Source of the DNA: Lasioglossum baleicum
Lineage: Eukaryota; Arthropoda; Insecta; Hymenoptera; Halictidae
NCBI RefSeq assembly: GCF_051020765.1
Contig: NW_027469238.1
Coordinates: 1 to 64,000, forward strand
Reading direction: 5' to 3'
DNA length: 64,000 nucleotides
Positions 1 through 13,183 of this stretch are shown here, piece by piece. The position numbers and the translations under genes are program-made. The notes under the pieces were generated by a model. That model had not been told where the DNA came from, made no database searches, and saw nothing but the letters and a program-made list of their open reading frames with translations. Every line of letters starts with the position of its first letter. Position 1 is the stretch's first letter.

Positions 1-3000
1 TAACGCATAACGCATAACGCATAACGCATAACGCATAACGCATAACGCATAACGCATAACGCATAACGCATAACGCATAACGCATAACGCATAACGCATA
101 ACGCATAACGCATAACGCATAACGCATAACGCATAACGCATAACGCATAACGCATAACGCATAACGCATGACGCATAACGCATGACGCACAAAGCATAAC
201 GCATAACGCATAACGCATAACGCATGACGCATAACGCATAACGCATAACGCATAACGCATAACGCATAACGCTTAACGCATAACGCCTAACGCATAACGC
301 GTAACGCATAATGCATAACGCATAACGCTTAACGCATAGCCCATAACGCTTATCGCATAACGCATAACGCATAACGCATAACGCATAACGCATAACGCAT
401 AACGCATAACGCATAACGCATAACGCATAACGCATAACGCATAACGCATAACGCATAACGCATAACGCATAACGCATAACGCATAACGCATAACGCATAA
501 CGCATAACGCATAACGCATAACGCATAACGCATAACGCATAACGCATAACGCATAACGCATAACGCATAACGGATAACGCATAACGCATAACGCATCGCG
601 CATAACGCATAACGGATAACGCATAACGCATAACGCATAACGGATAACGCATAACGGATAACGCATAACGCATAACGAATTACGCATAATGCATAACCCA
701 TAACGCATAACGCATAACGCATAACGCATAACGCATAACGCATAACGCATAACGCATAACGCATAACGCATAACGCATAACGCATAACGCATAACGCATA
801 ACGCATAACGCATAACGCATAACGCATAACGCATAACGCATAACGCATAACGCATAACGCATAACGCATAACGCATAACGCATAACGCATAACGCATAAC
901 GCATAACGCATAACGGATAACGCAAGACGCATAACGCATAACGCATAACGCATAACACATAACACATAACGCATAACGCATAACGCATAACGCTTAACGC
1001 ATAACGCATAACGCATAACGCATAACGCATAACGCATAACGCATAACGCATAACGCATAACGCATAACGCATAACGCATAACGCATAACGCATAACGCAT
1101 AACGCATAACGCATAACGCATAACGCATAACGCATAACGGATAACGCAAGACGCATAACGCATAACGCATAAAGCATAACGCATAACGCATAACGCATAA
1201 CGCATAACGCATAACGCATAACGCATAACGCATAACGCATAACGCATAACGCATAACGCATAACGCATAACGCATAACGCATAACGCATAACGCATAACG
1301 CATAACGCATAATGCATAACGCACAACGCATAACGCATAACGCATAACGCATAACCCATAACGCATAACGCATAACGCATAACGCATAACGCATAACGCA
1401 TAACGCATAACGCATAACACATAACGCATAACGCATAACGCTTAACGCATAACGTCTAACGCATAACGCGTAACGCATAATGCATAACGCATAACGCTTA
1501 ACGCATAGCCCATAACGCATAACGCATAACGCATAACGCATAACGCATCGCGCATAACGCATAACGCATAACGCATAACGCATAACGCATAACGCATGAC
1601 GCATAACGCATAACGCATAACGCATAACGCATAACGCATAACGCATAACGCATAACGCATAACGCATAACGCATAACGCATAACGCATAACGCATAACGC
1701 ATAACGCATAACGCATAACGCATAACGCATAACGCATAACGCATAACGCATAACGCATAACGCATAACGCATAACGCATAACGCATAACGCATAACGCAT
1801 AACGCATAACGCATAACGCATAACGCATAACGCATAACGCATAACGCATAACGCATAACGCATAACGGATAACGCAAGACGCATAACGCATAACGCATAA
1901 AGCATAACGCATAACGCATAACGCATAACGCATAACGCATAACGCATAACGCATAACGCATAACGCATAACGCATAACGCATAACGCATAACGCATAACG
2001 CATAACGCATAACGCATAACGCATAACGCATAACGCATAACGCATAACGCATAACGCATAACGCATAACGCATAACGCATAACGCATAACGCATAACGCA
2101 TAACGCATAACGCATAACGCATAACGCATAACGCATAACGCATAACGCATAACGCATAACGCATAACGCATAACGCATAACGCATAACGGATAACGCAAG
2201 ACGCATAACGCATAACGCATAAAGCATAACGCATAACGCATAACGCATAACGCATAACGCATAACGCATAACGCATAACGCATAACGCATAACGCATAAC
2301 GCATAACGCATAATGCATAACGCACAACGCATAACGCATAACGCATAACGCATAACGCATAAAGCATAACGCATAACGCATAACGCATAACACATAACGC
2401 ATAACACATAACGCATAACGCATAACGCATAACGCTTAACGCATAACGCCTAACGCATAACGCGTAACTCATAATGCATAACGCATAACGCTTAACGCAT
2501 AGCCCATAACGCATAACGCATAACGCATCGCGCATAACGCATAACGGATAACGCATAACGCATAACGCATAACGGATAACGCATAACGCATAACGCATTA
2601 CGCATAACGCATAACGCATAACGCATAACGCATAACGCATAACGCATAACGCATAACGCATAACGCATAACCCATAACGCATAACGCATAACGCATAACG
2701 CATAACGCATAACGCATAACGCATAACGCATAACGCATAACGCATAACGCATAACGCATAACGCATAACGGATAACGCATAACGCTTAACGCATAACGCA
2801 TTACGCATAACGCATAACGCATAATGCATAACGCATAACGCTTAACGCATAGCTCATAACGCATAACGCATAACGCATAACGCATAACGCATAACGCATA
2901 ACGAATTACGCATAACGCATATCGCATAACGCATAACGCATTACGCATAACGCATAACGCATAACGGATAACGCATGACGCATAACGCATAACGCATAAC

Positions 3001-6000
3001 GCATAACGCATAACGCATAACGCATAACGCATAACGCATAACGCATAACGCATAACGCATAACGCATAACGCATAACGCATAACGCATAACGCATAACGC
3101 ATAACGCATAACGCATAACGCATAACGCATAACGCATAACGCATAACGCATAACGCATAACGCATAACGCATAACGCATAACGCGTAACACATAACGCAT
3201 AACGCATAACGCATAACGCATAACGCATAACGCATAACGCATAACGCATACCGCATAACGCATAATGCATAACGCACAACGCATAACGCATAACGCATAA
3301 CGCATAACGCATAACGCTTAACGCATATCGCATAACGCATAACGCATAACGCATAACGGATAACGCATAACGCATAACGCATAACGGATAACGCATAACG
3401 CATAACGCATAACGCATAACGCATAACGCATAACGCATAACGCATAACGCATAACGCATAACGCATAACGCATAACGCATAACGCATAACGCATAACGCA
3501 TAACGCATAACGCATAACGCATAACGCATAACGCATAACGCATAACGCATAACGCATAACGCATAACGCATAACGCATAACGCATAACGCATAACGCATA
3601 ACGCATAACGCATAACGCATAACGCATAACGCATAACGCATAACGCATAACGCATAACGCATGACGCATAACGCATGACGCACAAAGCATAACGCATAAC
3701 GCATAACGCATAACGCATGACGCATAACGCATAACGCATAACGCATAACGCATAACGCATAACGCTTAACGCATAACGCCTAACGCATAACGCGTAACGC
3801 ATAATGCATAACGCATAACGCTTAACGCATAGCCCATAACGCTTATCGCATAACGCATAACGCATCGCGCATAACGCATAACGGATAACGCATAACGCAT
3901 AACGCATAACGCATAACGGATAACGCATAACGCATAACGCATAGCGCATAACGAATAACGCATAACGCATAACCCATAACGCATAACGCATAACGCATAA
4001 CGCATAACGCATAACGCATAACGCATAACGCATAACGCATAACGCATAACGCATAACGCATAACGCATAACGCATAACGCATAACGCATAACGCATAACG
4101 CATAACGCATAACGCATAACGCATAACGCATAACGCATAACGCATAACGCATAACGCATAACGCATAACGCATAACGCATAACGCATAACGCATAACGCA
4201 TAACGCATAACGCATAACGCATAACGCATAACGCATAACGCATAACGCATAACGCATAACGCATAACGCATAACGCATAACGCTTAACGCATAACGCATA
4301 ACGGATAACGCATAACGGATAACGCATAACGCATAACGCATAACGCATAACGCATAACGCATAACGCATAACGCATAACGCATAACGCATAACGCATAAC
4401 GCATAACGCATAACGCATAACGCATAACGCATAACGCATAACGCATAACGCATAACGCATAACGCATAACGCATAACGCATAACGCATAACGCATAACGC
4501 ATAACGCATAACGCATAACGCATAACGCATAACGCATAACGCATAACGCATAACGCATAACGCATAACGCATAACGCATAACGCATAACGCATAACGCAT
4601 AACGCATAACGCATAACGCATAACGCATAACGCATAACGCATAACGCATAACGCATAACGCATAACGCATAACGCATAACGCATAACGCATAACGCATAA
4701 CGCATAACGCATAACGCATAACGCATAACGCATAACGCATAACGCATAACGCATAACGCATAACGCATAACGCATAACGCATAACGCATAACGCATAACG
4801 CATAACGCATAACGCATAACGCATAACGCATAACGCATAACGCATAACGCATAACGCATAACGCATAACGCATAACGGATAACGCAAGACGCATAACGCA
4901 TAACGCATAAAGCATAACGCATAACGCATAACGCATAACGCATAACGCATAACGCATAACGCATAACGCATAACGCATAACGCATAACGCATAACGCATA
5001 ACGCATAATGCATAACGCACAACGCATAACGCATAACGCATAACGCATAACGCCTAAAGCATAACGCATAACGCATAACGCATAACACATAACGCATAAC
5101 ACATAACGCATAACGCATAACGCATAACGCTTAACGCATAACGCCTAACGCATAACGCGTAACTCATAATGCATAACGCATAACGCTTAACGCATAGCCC
5201 ATAACGCATAACGCATAACGCATCGCGCATAACGCATAACGGATAACGCATAACGCATAACGCATAACGGATAACGCATAACGCATAACGCATAACGCAT
5301 AACGCATAACGCATAACGCATAACGCATAACGCATAACGCATAACGCATAACGCATAACGCATAACCCATAACGCATAACGCATAACGCATAACGCATAA
5401 CGCATAACGCATAACGCATAACGCATAACGCATAACGCATAACGCATAACGCATAACGGATAACGCATAACGCTTAACGCATAACGCATTACGCATAACG
5501 CATAACGCATAATGCATAACGCATAACGCTTAACGCATAGCTCATAACGCATAACGCATAACGCATAACGCATAACGCATAACGCATAACGCATAACGAA
5601 TTACGCATAACGCATATCGCATAACGCATAACGCATTACGCATAACGCATAACGCATAACGCATAACGCATAACGCACAAAGCATAACGCATAACGCATA
5701 ACGCATAACGCATGACGCATAACGCATAACGCATAACGCATAACGCATAACGCATAACGCTTAACGCATAACGCCTAACGCATAACGCGTAACGCATAAT
5801 GCATAACGCATAACGCTTAACGCATAGCCCATAACGCTTATCGCATAACGCATAACGCATCGCGCATAACGCATAACGGATAACGCATAACGCATAACGC
5901 ATAACGGATAACGCATAACGCATAACGCATAGCGCATAACGAATAACGCATAACGCATAACCCATAACGCATAACGCATAACGCATAACGCATAACGCAT

Positions 6001-7475
6001 AACGCATAACGCATAACGCATAACGCATAACGCATAACGCATAACGCATAACGCATAACGCATAACGCATAACGCATAACGCATAACGCATAACGCATAA
6101 CGCATAACGCATAACGCATAACGCATAACGCATAACGCATAACGCATAACGCATAACGCATAACGCATAACGCATAACGCATAACGCATAACGCATAACG
6201 CATAACGCATAACGCATAACGCTTAACGCATAACGCATAACGGATAACGCATAACGGATAACGCATAACGCATAACGCATAACGCATAACGCATAACGCA
6301 TAACGCATAACGCATAACGCATAACGCATAACGCATAACGCATAACGCATAACGCATAACGCATAACGCATAACGCATAACGCATAACGCATAACGCATA
6401 ACGCATAACGCATAACGCATAACGCATAACGCATAACGCATAACGCATAACGCATAACGCATAACGCATAACGCATAACGCATAACGCATAACGCATAAC
6501 GCATAACGCATAACGCATAACGCATAACGCATAACGCATATCGCATAACGCATAACGCATAACCCATAACCCATAACGCATAACGCATAACGCATAACGC
6601 ATAACGCATAACGCTTAACGCATAACGCATAACGGATAACGCATAACGGATAACGCATAACGCATAACGCATAACGCATAACGCATAACGCATAACGCAT
6701 AACGCATAACGCATAACGCATAACGCATAACGCATAACGCATAACGCATAACGCATAACGCATAACGCATAACGCATAACGCATAACGCATAACGCATAA
6801 CGCATAACGCATAACGCATAACGCATATCGCATAACGCATAACGCATAACGCATAACGCATAACGCATAACGCATAACGCATAACGCATATCGCATAACG
6901 CATAACGCATAACGCATAACGCATAACGCATAACGCATAGCTGATAACGCATAACGCATTACGCATAACGCATAACGCATAACGCATAACGCTTAACGCA
7001 TAGCTGATACCGCATAACGCATAGCCCATAACGCATAACGCATAACGGATAACGCATAACGCATAACGCATAATGCATAACGGATAACGCATAACGCATA
7101 ACGCATATCGCATAACGCATAACGCATAACGAATTACGCATAACGCATAACCCATAACGCATAACGCATAACGCATAACGCATAACGCATAACGCATAAC
7201 GCATAACGCATAACGGATAACCCAAGACGCATAACGCATAACGGATAACCCAAGACGCATAACGCATAACGCATAAAGCATAACGCATAACGCATAACGC
7301 ATAACGCATAACGCATAACGCATAACGCATAACGCATAACGCATAACGCATACCGCATAACGCATAACGCATAACGCACAACGCATAACGCATAACGCAT
7401 AACGCATAACGCATAACGCTTAACGCATAACGCATAACGCATAACGCATAACGGATAACGCATAACGCATAACGC
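1..7475. repeat. Left arm of heptanucleotide satellite (TAACGCA)n
   Basis: This is a continuous head-to-tail array of TAACGCA, about 1,068 units, beginning before the window. The first base of the unit falls at positions equal to 1 modulo 7 everywhere checked (1, 540, 1982, 4985, 7323, 7442), so there is no net insertion or deletion that is not a whole unit. Substituted units cluster in cassettes: gcttaacgc with cgcctaacg or cgtctaacg near 271, 1440, 2434, 3764, 5129 and 5759; a caagacg plus taaagca cassette near 924, 1148, 1873, 2198, 4878 and 7215-7255; and two tagctgat cassettes at 6938 and 7001. Every unit contains one CpG. On the plus strand every frame meets TAA each 21 bases, while the minus strand is open in all frames, so its long reading frames carry no coding evidence. 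No promoter or gene is visible here. Confidence 0.98.
7472..7475. repeat. Left target-site duplication ACGC
   Basis: The four bases ACGC lie directly before the TG that opens the island, and the same four follow the terminal CA at 9094-9097. They are part of a normal TAACGCA unit. Four-base duplications are usual for Ty3/gypsy-type integration. If the element is taken to end one base earlier, the duplication could be read as AACGC (5 bp), because the last base of the element and the repeat are both A. Confidence 0.8.
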
Positions 7476-7476
7476 T

Positions 7477-7504
7477 GTGACGTGGCAGATTTAGCCTACG
7501 TCAC
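7477..7504. promoter_or_regulatory. Inverted repeat with CRE-like half sites at the element's 5' end
   Basis: GTGACGT at 7477-7483 and ACGTCAC at 7498-7504 are exact reverse complements separated by 14 bases. Each contains the TGACGT core bound by CREB/ATF-type bZIP proteins. The position, at the extreme start of a presumed U3, fits an enhancer-like element or terminal hairpin. The palindrome is seen directly; a regulatory role is inference. Confidence 0.35.
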
Positions 7505-8715
7505 TCCGAACCTTAGACGAAAGACCGGGTCACCGAAAAAGCGGTACAATAACGAAACGGCTATAACGAGCGCTCTCCCTGGGACATCCGAACGCCCGAA
7601 GAATAGAATTATCGCCTTTGAATGTCGCGCCGCCGGGCGCGACAAGAGTTTTCAGGAACCACCGAAATCGGCGAGGAGCCCGATACCTGTCTCCGGCCGC
7701 CGATTGGCGGAAGGCCGCAAGCGAAGACGCTCGGAACACCAATCACAGGGCGCCGCTGGCGAGGAAGACGGCGAGGATTGGACCGAGCCCGGATCTGTCA
7801 ACCCGGAGAAAGCGACGAGGCTGTTAAACATAAGGACGATCAGCAGTCCACCCTCGTCGACGTCTCATCCGGAAAATGCCATGAGAGCTACACCGGAACG
7901 GCTCGGATCCATGGATGCCGACTTACCGCCTTATATCGGCCGGGCTTCGGAAAATAGAAAATACCGAAGGCCCGGGCCGACATGTCATCGAGTCGTCCCT
8001 GCGCCCAGAAACAACGTGATTGGCCCGAGCGTCGCCGAAGACGAGAGTGGGGGGAAAACTCGCTTCCGCGTTCCGAACCATCTCGAACTGGGCCACTGGG
8101 TCGAAGGACTGTTTACGGTGCACACGTGCGAATCTTAGACCGCGATTACAAAAGTATTTTGCGACTGCCGCCACTACAGCGATATTGGTAAGTGCCGGTC
8201 AGGCTTTATTTCGATATCTTTTGTGACCAGTTCGTGTTGGTTCGGGGACGTTATTTGAGTTCGCGAAAAGTTCGTACCGCGGTGTACCGCGTGTTTCCCC
8301 GCGTTTACCGCTGACCAGGAGTCGCTCTCCTGAGAGGCTCGCGAGGCCGCGGATCGTGTGTCGCCGAATCCTCGTGCACGAGCTATTCGGGGCCCACGAT
8401 ATTCGCCCGGTGATTCTTCGGTGTACCCTCGGATCGTTCCACGGGAGGATAACGCGCCATATTCGTTTCGTGTCGTTCACCGTTCGTACGTTTCGCCCAG
8501 TCTCGAATTAGGAACGCGTACGTCACCGGAGCTCGGACGAATTCGTGCCCTCGTGGCTTGTAAATTCACGCGAAGTCCTGTGACGACCGAGCTCGACGCG
8601 ATAGAAGTTATTCCGCGCGATCGGCCGAACAGCCGCCGTTACTGTCGTGTTCGCGCCGGCAAAGGTATTGACTACCGCCGGCAACGGCCGGCGGATTGTA
8701 TGACCATCTCGTTTT

Positions 8716-8721
8716 AATAAA
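8716..8721 (+). promoter_or_regulatory. Candidate polyadenylation signal AATAAA
   Basis: An exact AATAAA lies in an AT-rich patch inside the otherwise GC-rich island, immediately upstream of a TATA-like sequence. LTRs of some retrotransposons carry the signal just before the U3/R boundary, which this arrangement would match. It supports plus orientation but is only a six-base match. Confidence 0.35.
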
Positions 8722-8725
8722 CGAC

Positions 8726-8761
8726 TATATTTTGCCCGAGATCTACCGAGTAGCTTCATTT
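8726..8761 (+). promoter_or_regulatory. Candidate LTR core promoter (TATA plus initiator)
   Basis: TATATTTT at 8726-8733 is followed by TTCATTT at 8755-8761. The A of TCATT, a usual insect initiator form, lies 32 bases from the first T of the TATA element, close to standard spacing. If real, transcription would start near 8758, giving a U3 of about 1.28 kb and about 335 bp of R plus U5. The motifs are seen; the function is inferred. Confidence 0.35.
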
Positions 8762-9077
8762 ACCGTGAGAAACGTTCTCGTCGCGGGGAATGCCCCGTTC
8801 CTTTCCTCACGTGGTTCCCTGGACCCATTCGCGGCCGTCACCGGCCTTAACGATGTTCGCCGATTCGACGTCGTTTTGAGAACCGATCGAATCGTTCGAG
8901 AGTTTCGCGTGGTACGGTATAGTACCTGGCGCCCGTTCACTTCGTGTCCAAATTTGTCGTTCCGTTCGAATCTGCGAAGATCTTTTGTCTCGAGAGGACC
9001 ACGTGTCGCGCGACCGAGCGTGGCCCGGTCGCAAGGCCATAATTTCTCGAAGGCGGTTATCTCTCGGTTCGCCGGGA

Positions 9078-9083
9078 AATAAA
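9078..9083 (+). promoter_or_regulatory. Second candidate AATAAA near the element's 3' end
   Basis: AATAAA lies ten bases before the terminal CA. It could be the polyadenylation signal of the element, but the distance to the end of the island leaves little room for cleavage inside the LTR, so it ranks below the copy at 8716. Confidence 0.2.
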
Positions 9084-9093
9084 CGCCGTGACA

Positions 9094-9097
9094 ACGC
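9094..9097. repeat. Right target-site duplication ACGC
   Basis: ACGC directly follows the terminal CA of the island and matches the four bases before its opening TG. It is followed by ataacgg, so satellite resumes in the phase expected after a 4-bp staggered insertion. Confidence 0.8.
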
Positions 9098-10068
9098 ATA
9101 ACGGATAACGCATAACGCATAACGCATAACGCATAACGCATAACGCATAACGCATAACGCATAACGCATAACGCATAACGCATAACGCATAACGCATAAC
9201 GCATAACGCATAACGCATAACGCATAACGCATAACGCATAACGCATAACGCATAACGCATAACGCATAACGCATAACGCATAACGCATAACGCATAACGC
9301 ATAACGCATAACGCATAACGCATAACGCATAACGCATAACGCATAACGCATAACGCATAACGCATAACGCACAAAGCATAACGCATAACGCATAACGCAT
9401 AACGCATGACGCATAACGCATAACGCATAACGCATAACGCATAACGCATAACGCTTAACGCATAACGCCTAACGCATAACGCGTAACGCATAATGCATAA
9501 CGCATAACGCTTAACGCATAGCCCATAACGCTTAACGCATAACGCATAACGCATCGCGCATAACGCATAACGGATAACGCATAACGCATAACGCATAACG
9601 CATAACGGATAACGCATAACGCATAACGCATAGCGCATAACGAATAACGCATAACGCATAACCCATAACGCATAACGCATAACGCATAACGCATAACGCA
9701 TAACGCATAACGCATAACGCATAACGCATAACGCATAACGCATAACGCATAACGCATAACGCATAACGCATAACGCATAACGCATAACGCATAACGCATA
9801 ACGCATAACGCATAACGCATAACGCATAACGCATAACGCATAACGCATAACGCATAACGCATAACGCATAACGCATAACGCATAACGCATAACGCATAAC
9901 GCATAGCGCATAACGCATAACGCATAACGCATAACGCATAACGCATAACGCATAACGCATAACGCATAACGCATAACGCATAACGCATAACGCATAACGC
10001 ATGACGCATAACGCATAACGCATAACGCATAACGCATAACACATAACGCATAACGCATAACGCATAAC

Positions 10069-13000
10069 GCTTAACGCATAACGCCTAACGCATAACGCCT
10101 AACGCATAATGCATAACGCATAACGCATAACGCATAACGCATAACGCATCGCGCATAACGCATAACGGATAACGCATAACGCATAACGCATAACGGATAA
10201 CGCATAACGCATAACGCATAACGCATAACGAATTACGCATAATGCATAACCCATAACGCATAACGCATAACGCATAACGCATAACGCATAACGCATAACG
10301 CATAACGCATAACGCATAACGCATAACGCATAACGCATAACGCATAACGCATAACGCATAACGCATAACGCATAACGCATAACGCATAACGCATAACGCA
10401 TAACGCATAACGCATAACGCATAACGCATAACGCATAACGGATAACGCAAGACGCATAACGCATAACGCATAAAGCATAACGCATAACGCATAACGCATA
10501 ACGCATAACGCATAACGCATAACGCATAACGCATAACGCATAACGCATAACGCATAACGCATAACGCATAACGCACAACGCACAACGCATAACGCATAAC
10601 GCATAACGCATAACGCATAACGCATAACGCATAACGCATAACGCATAACGCATAACGCATAACGCATAACGCATAACACATAACGCATAACGCATAACGC
10701 TTAACGCATAACGTCTAACGCATAACGCGTAACGCATAATGCATAACGCATAACGCTTAACGCATAGCCCATAACGCATAACGCATAACGCATAACGCAT
10801 CGCGCATAACGCATAACGCATAACGCATAACGCATAACGCATAACGCATAACGCATAACGCATAACGCATAACGCATAACGCATAACGCATAACGCATAA
10901 CGCATAACGCATAACGCATAACGCATAACGCATAACGCATAACGCATAACGCATAACGCATAACGCATAACGCATAACGCATAACGCATAACGCATAACG
11001 CATAACGCATAACGCATAACACATAACGCATAACGCATAACGCTTAACGCATAACGTCTAACGCATAACGCGTAACGCATAATGCATAACGCATAACGCT
11101 TAACGCATAGCCCATAACGCATAACGCATAACGCATAACGCATAACGCATCGCGCATAACGCATAACGCATAACGCATAACGCATAACGCATAACGCATA
11201 ACGCATAACGCATAACGCATAACGCATAACGCATAACGCATAACGCATAACGCATAACGCATAACGGATAACGCAAGACGCATAACGCATAACGCATAAC
11301 GCATAACACATAACGCATAACGCATAACGCATAACGCTTAACGCATAACGCCTAACGCATAACGCGTAACGCATAATGCATAACGCATAACGCATAACGC
11401 ATAACGCATAACGCATCGCGCATAACGCATAACGGATAACGCATAACGCATAACGCATAACGGATAACGCATAACGCATAACGCATAACGCATAACGAAT
11501 TACGCATAATGCATAACCCATAACGCATAACGCATAACGCATAACGCATAACGCATAACGCATAACGCATAACGCATAACGCATAACGCATAACGCATAA
11601 CGCATAACGCATAACGCATAACGCATAACGCATAACGCATAACGCATAACGCATAACGCATAACGCATAACGCATAACGCATAACGCATAACGCATAACG
11701 CATAACGCATAACGGATAACGCAAGACGCATAACGCATAACGCATAAAGCATAACGCATAACGCATAACGCATAACGCATAACGCATAACGCATAACGCA
11801 TAACGCATAACGCATAACGCATAACGCATAACGCATAACGCATAACGCATAATGCATAATGCATAACGCACAACGCATAACGCATAACGCATAACGCATA
11901 ACGCATAACGCATAACGCATAACGCATAACGCATAACGCATAACGCATAACGCATAACGCATAACGCATAACGCATAACGCATAACGCATAACGCATAAC
12001 GCATAACGCATAACACATAACGCATAACGCATAACGCTTAACGCATAACGTCTAACGCATAACGCGTAACGCATAATGCATAACGCATAACGCTTAACGC
12101 ATAGCCCATAACGCATAACGCATAACGCATAACGCATCGCGCATAACGCATAACGCATAACGCATAACGCATAACGCATAACGCATAACGCATAACGCAT
12201 AACGCATAACGCATAACGCATAACGCATAACGCATAACGCATAACGCATAACGCATAACGCATAACGCATAACGCATAACGCATAACGCATAACGCATAA
12301 CGCATAACGCATAACGCATAACGCATAACGCATAACGCATAACGCATAACGCATAACGCATAACGCATAACGCATAACGCATAACGCATAACGCATAACG
12401 CATAACGGATAACGCAAGACGCATAACGCATAACGCATAACGCATAACGCATAACGCATAACGCATAACGCATAACGCATAACGGATAACGCATAACGCA
12501 TAACGCATAATGCATAACGCACAACGCATAACGCATAACGCATAACGCATAACGCATAACGCATAACGCATAACGCATAACGCATAACGCATAACACATA
12601 ACGCATAACACATAACGCATAACGCATAACGCATAACGCTTAACGCATAACGCCTAACGCATAACGCGTAACTCATAACGCATAACGCATAACGCATAAC
12701 GCATAACGCATAACGCATAACGCATAACGGATAACGCATAACGCATAACGCATAACGCATAACGCATAACGCATAACGCATAACGCATAACGCATAACGC
12801 ATAACGCATGACGCATAACGCATAACGCATAACGCATAACGCATAACGCATAACGCATAACGCATAACGCATAACGCATAACGCATAACGCATAACGCAT
12901 AACGCATAACGCATAACGCATAACGCATAACGCATAACGCATAACGCATAACGCATAACGCATAACGCATAACGCATAACGCATAACGCATAACGCATAA

Positions 13001-13183
13001 CGCATAACGCATAACGCATAACGCATAACGCATAACGCATAACGCATAACGCATAACGCATAACGCATAACGCATAACGCATAACGCACAAAGCATAACG
13101 CATAACGCATAACGCATAACGCATGACGCATAACGCATAACGCATAACGCATAACGCATAACGCATAACGCATAACGCTTAAC
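10069..13183. repeat. Short higher-order repeat block (294-700 bp period)
   Basis: A cassette opening with gcttaacgcataacg and then cctaac or tctaac recurs at 10069, 10699, 11042, 11336, 12036, 12638 and 13177. The spacings are 630, 343, 294, 700, 602 and 539 bp, all multiples of 7. Most copies are followed by cgcgtaac, and several then by taatgca, gcttaac, tagccca and tcgcgca units in that order. This conserved order of rare variants shows that the copies arose by amplification of a longer block. Confidence 0.8.

Larger units (their letters stand above)
7476..9093. mobile_element. Probable solo LTR (or LTR-derived element) inserted in the satellite
   Basis: This 1,618-bp island is the only non-satellite DNA in the window. 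It starts TGTGACG and ends GTGACA, giving the TG...CA (TGT...ACA) ends typical of LTRs, and a 4-bp direct ACGC flanks it. Removing it with one ACGC joins taacgc to ataacgg and restores the 7-bp register exactly. The phase of the array changes by 5 bases across it, matching 1,622 = 7x231 + 5. It is CpG-rich and contains AATAAA at 8716, TATATTTT at 8726, a second AATAAA at 9078 and a donor-like GGTAAGT at 8187. No gag, protease, reverse transcriptase or integrase motifs were recognised, and no second LTR copy is present. A 218-codon plus-strand frame (7482-8138) opens with GTG and has no recognisable domain. A solo LTR is the simplest reading; a non-autonomous or internally deleted element is possible. 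The superfamily is inferred only from the ends and duplication length, and the orientation is unproven although the signals favour plus. Confidence 0.75.

Noticed and set aside
273..2423. 716-codon minus-strand reading frame near the left edge
   Set aside because: Same artefact of the TGCGTTA repeat; equally long frames overlap it in the other two phases.
1..7475. CRISPR array
   Set aside because: There are no 25-40 bp repeats separated by unique spacers and no cas genes; this is a contiguous 7-bp tandem repeat.
7622..7957. 111-codon plus-strand reading frame starting with ATG
   Set aside because: Arginine-rich composition follows from CpG-rich sequence, it overlaps the longer frame, and it shows no known motif.
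7482..8138. 218-codon plus-strand reading frame inside the island
   Set aside because: It opens with GTG rather than ATG, the first in-frame ATG lies far inside, and no domain is recognisable. GC-rich CpG-rich DNA has few stops by chance. A fragment of an element-encoded protein cannot be fully excluded.
8358..8717. 119-codon plus-strand reading frame in the second half of the island
   Set aside because: Overlaps frames on both strands, and no recognisable protein features were found.
7476..9093. Full-length LTR retrotransposon or DNA transposon
   Set aside because: No second LTR, no reverse transcriptase, integrase or transposase motifs, and the terminal inverted match is limited to TGT/ACA, which fits a single LTR better than terminal inverted repeats of a DNA transposon.
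8743..9435. Minus-strand frame running from satellite into the island
   Set aside because: It crosses the insertion junction, starts in repeat sequence and shows no domain, so it is a chance fusion of satellite and LTR.
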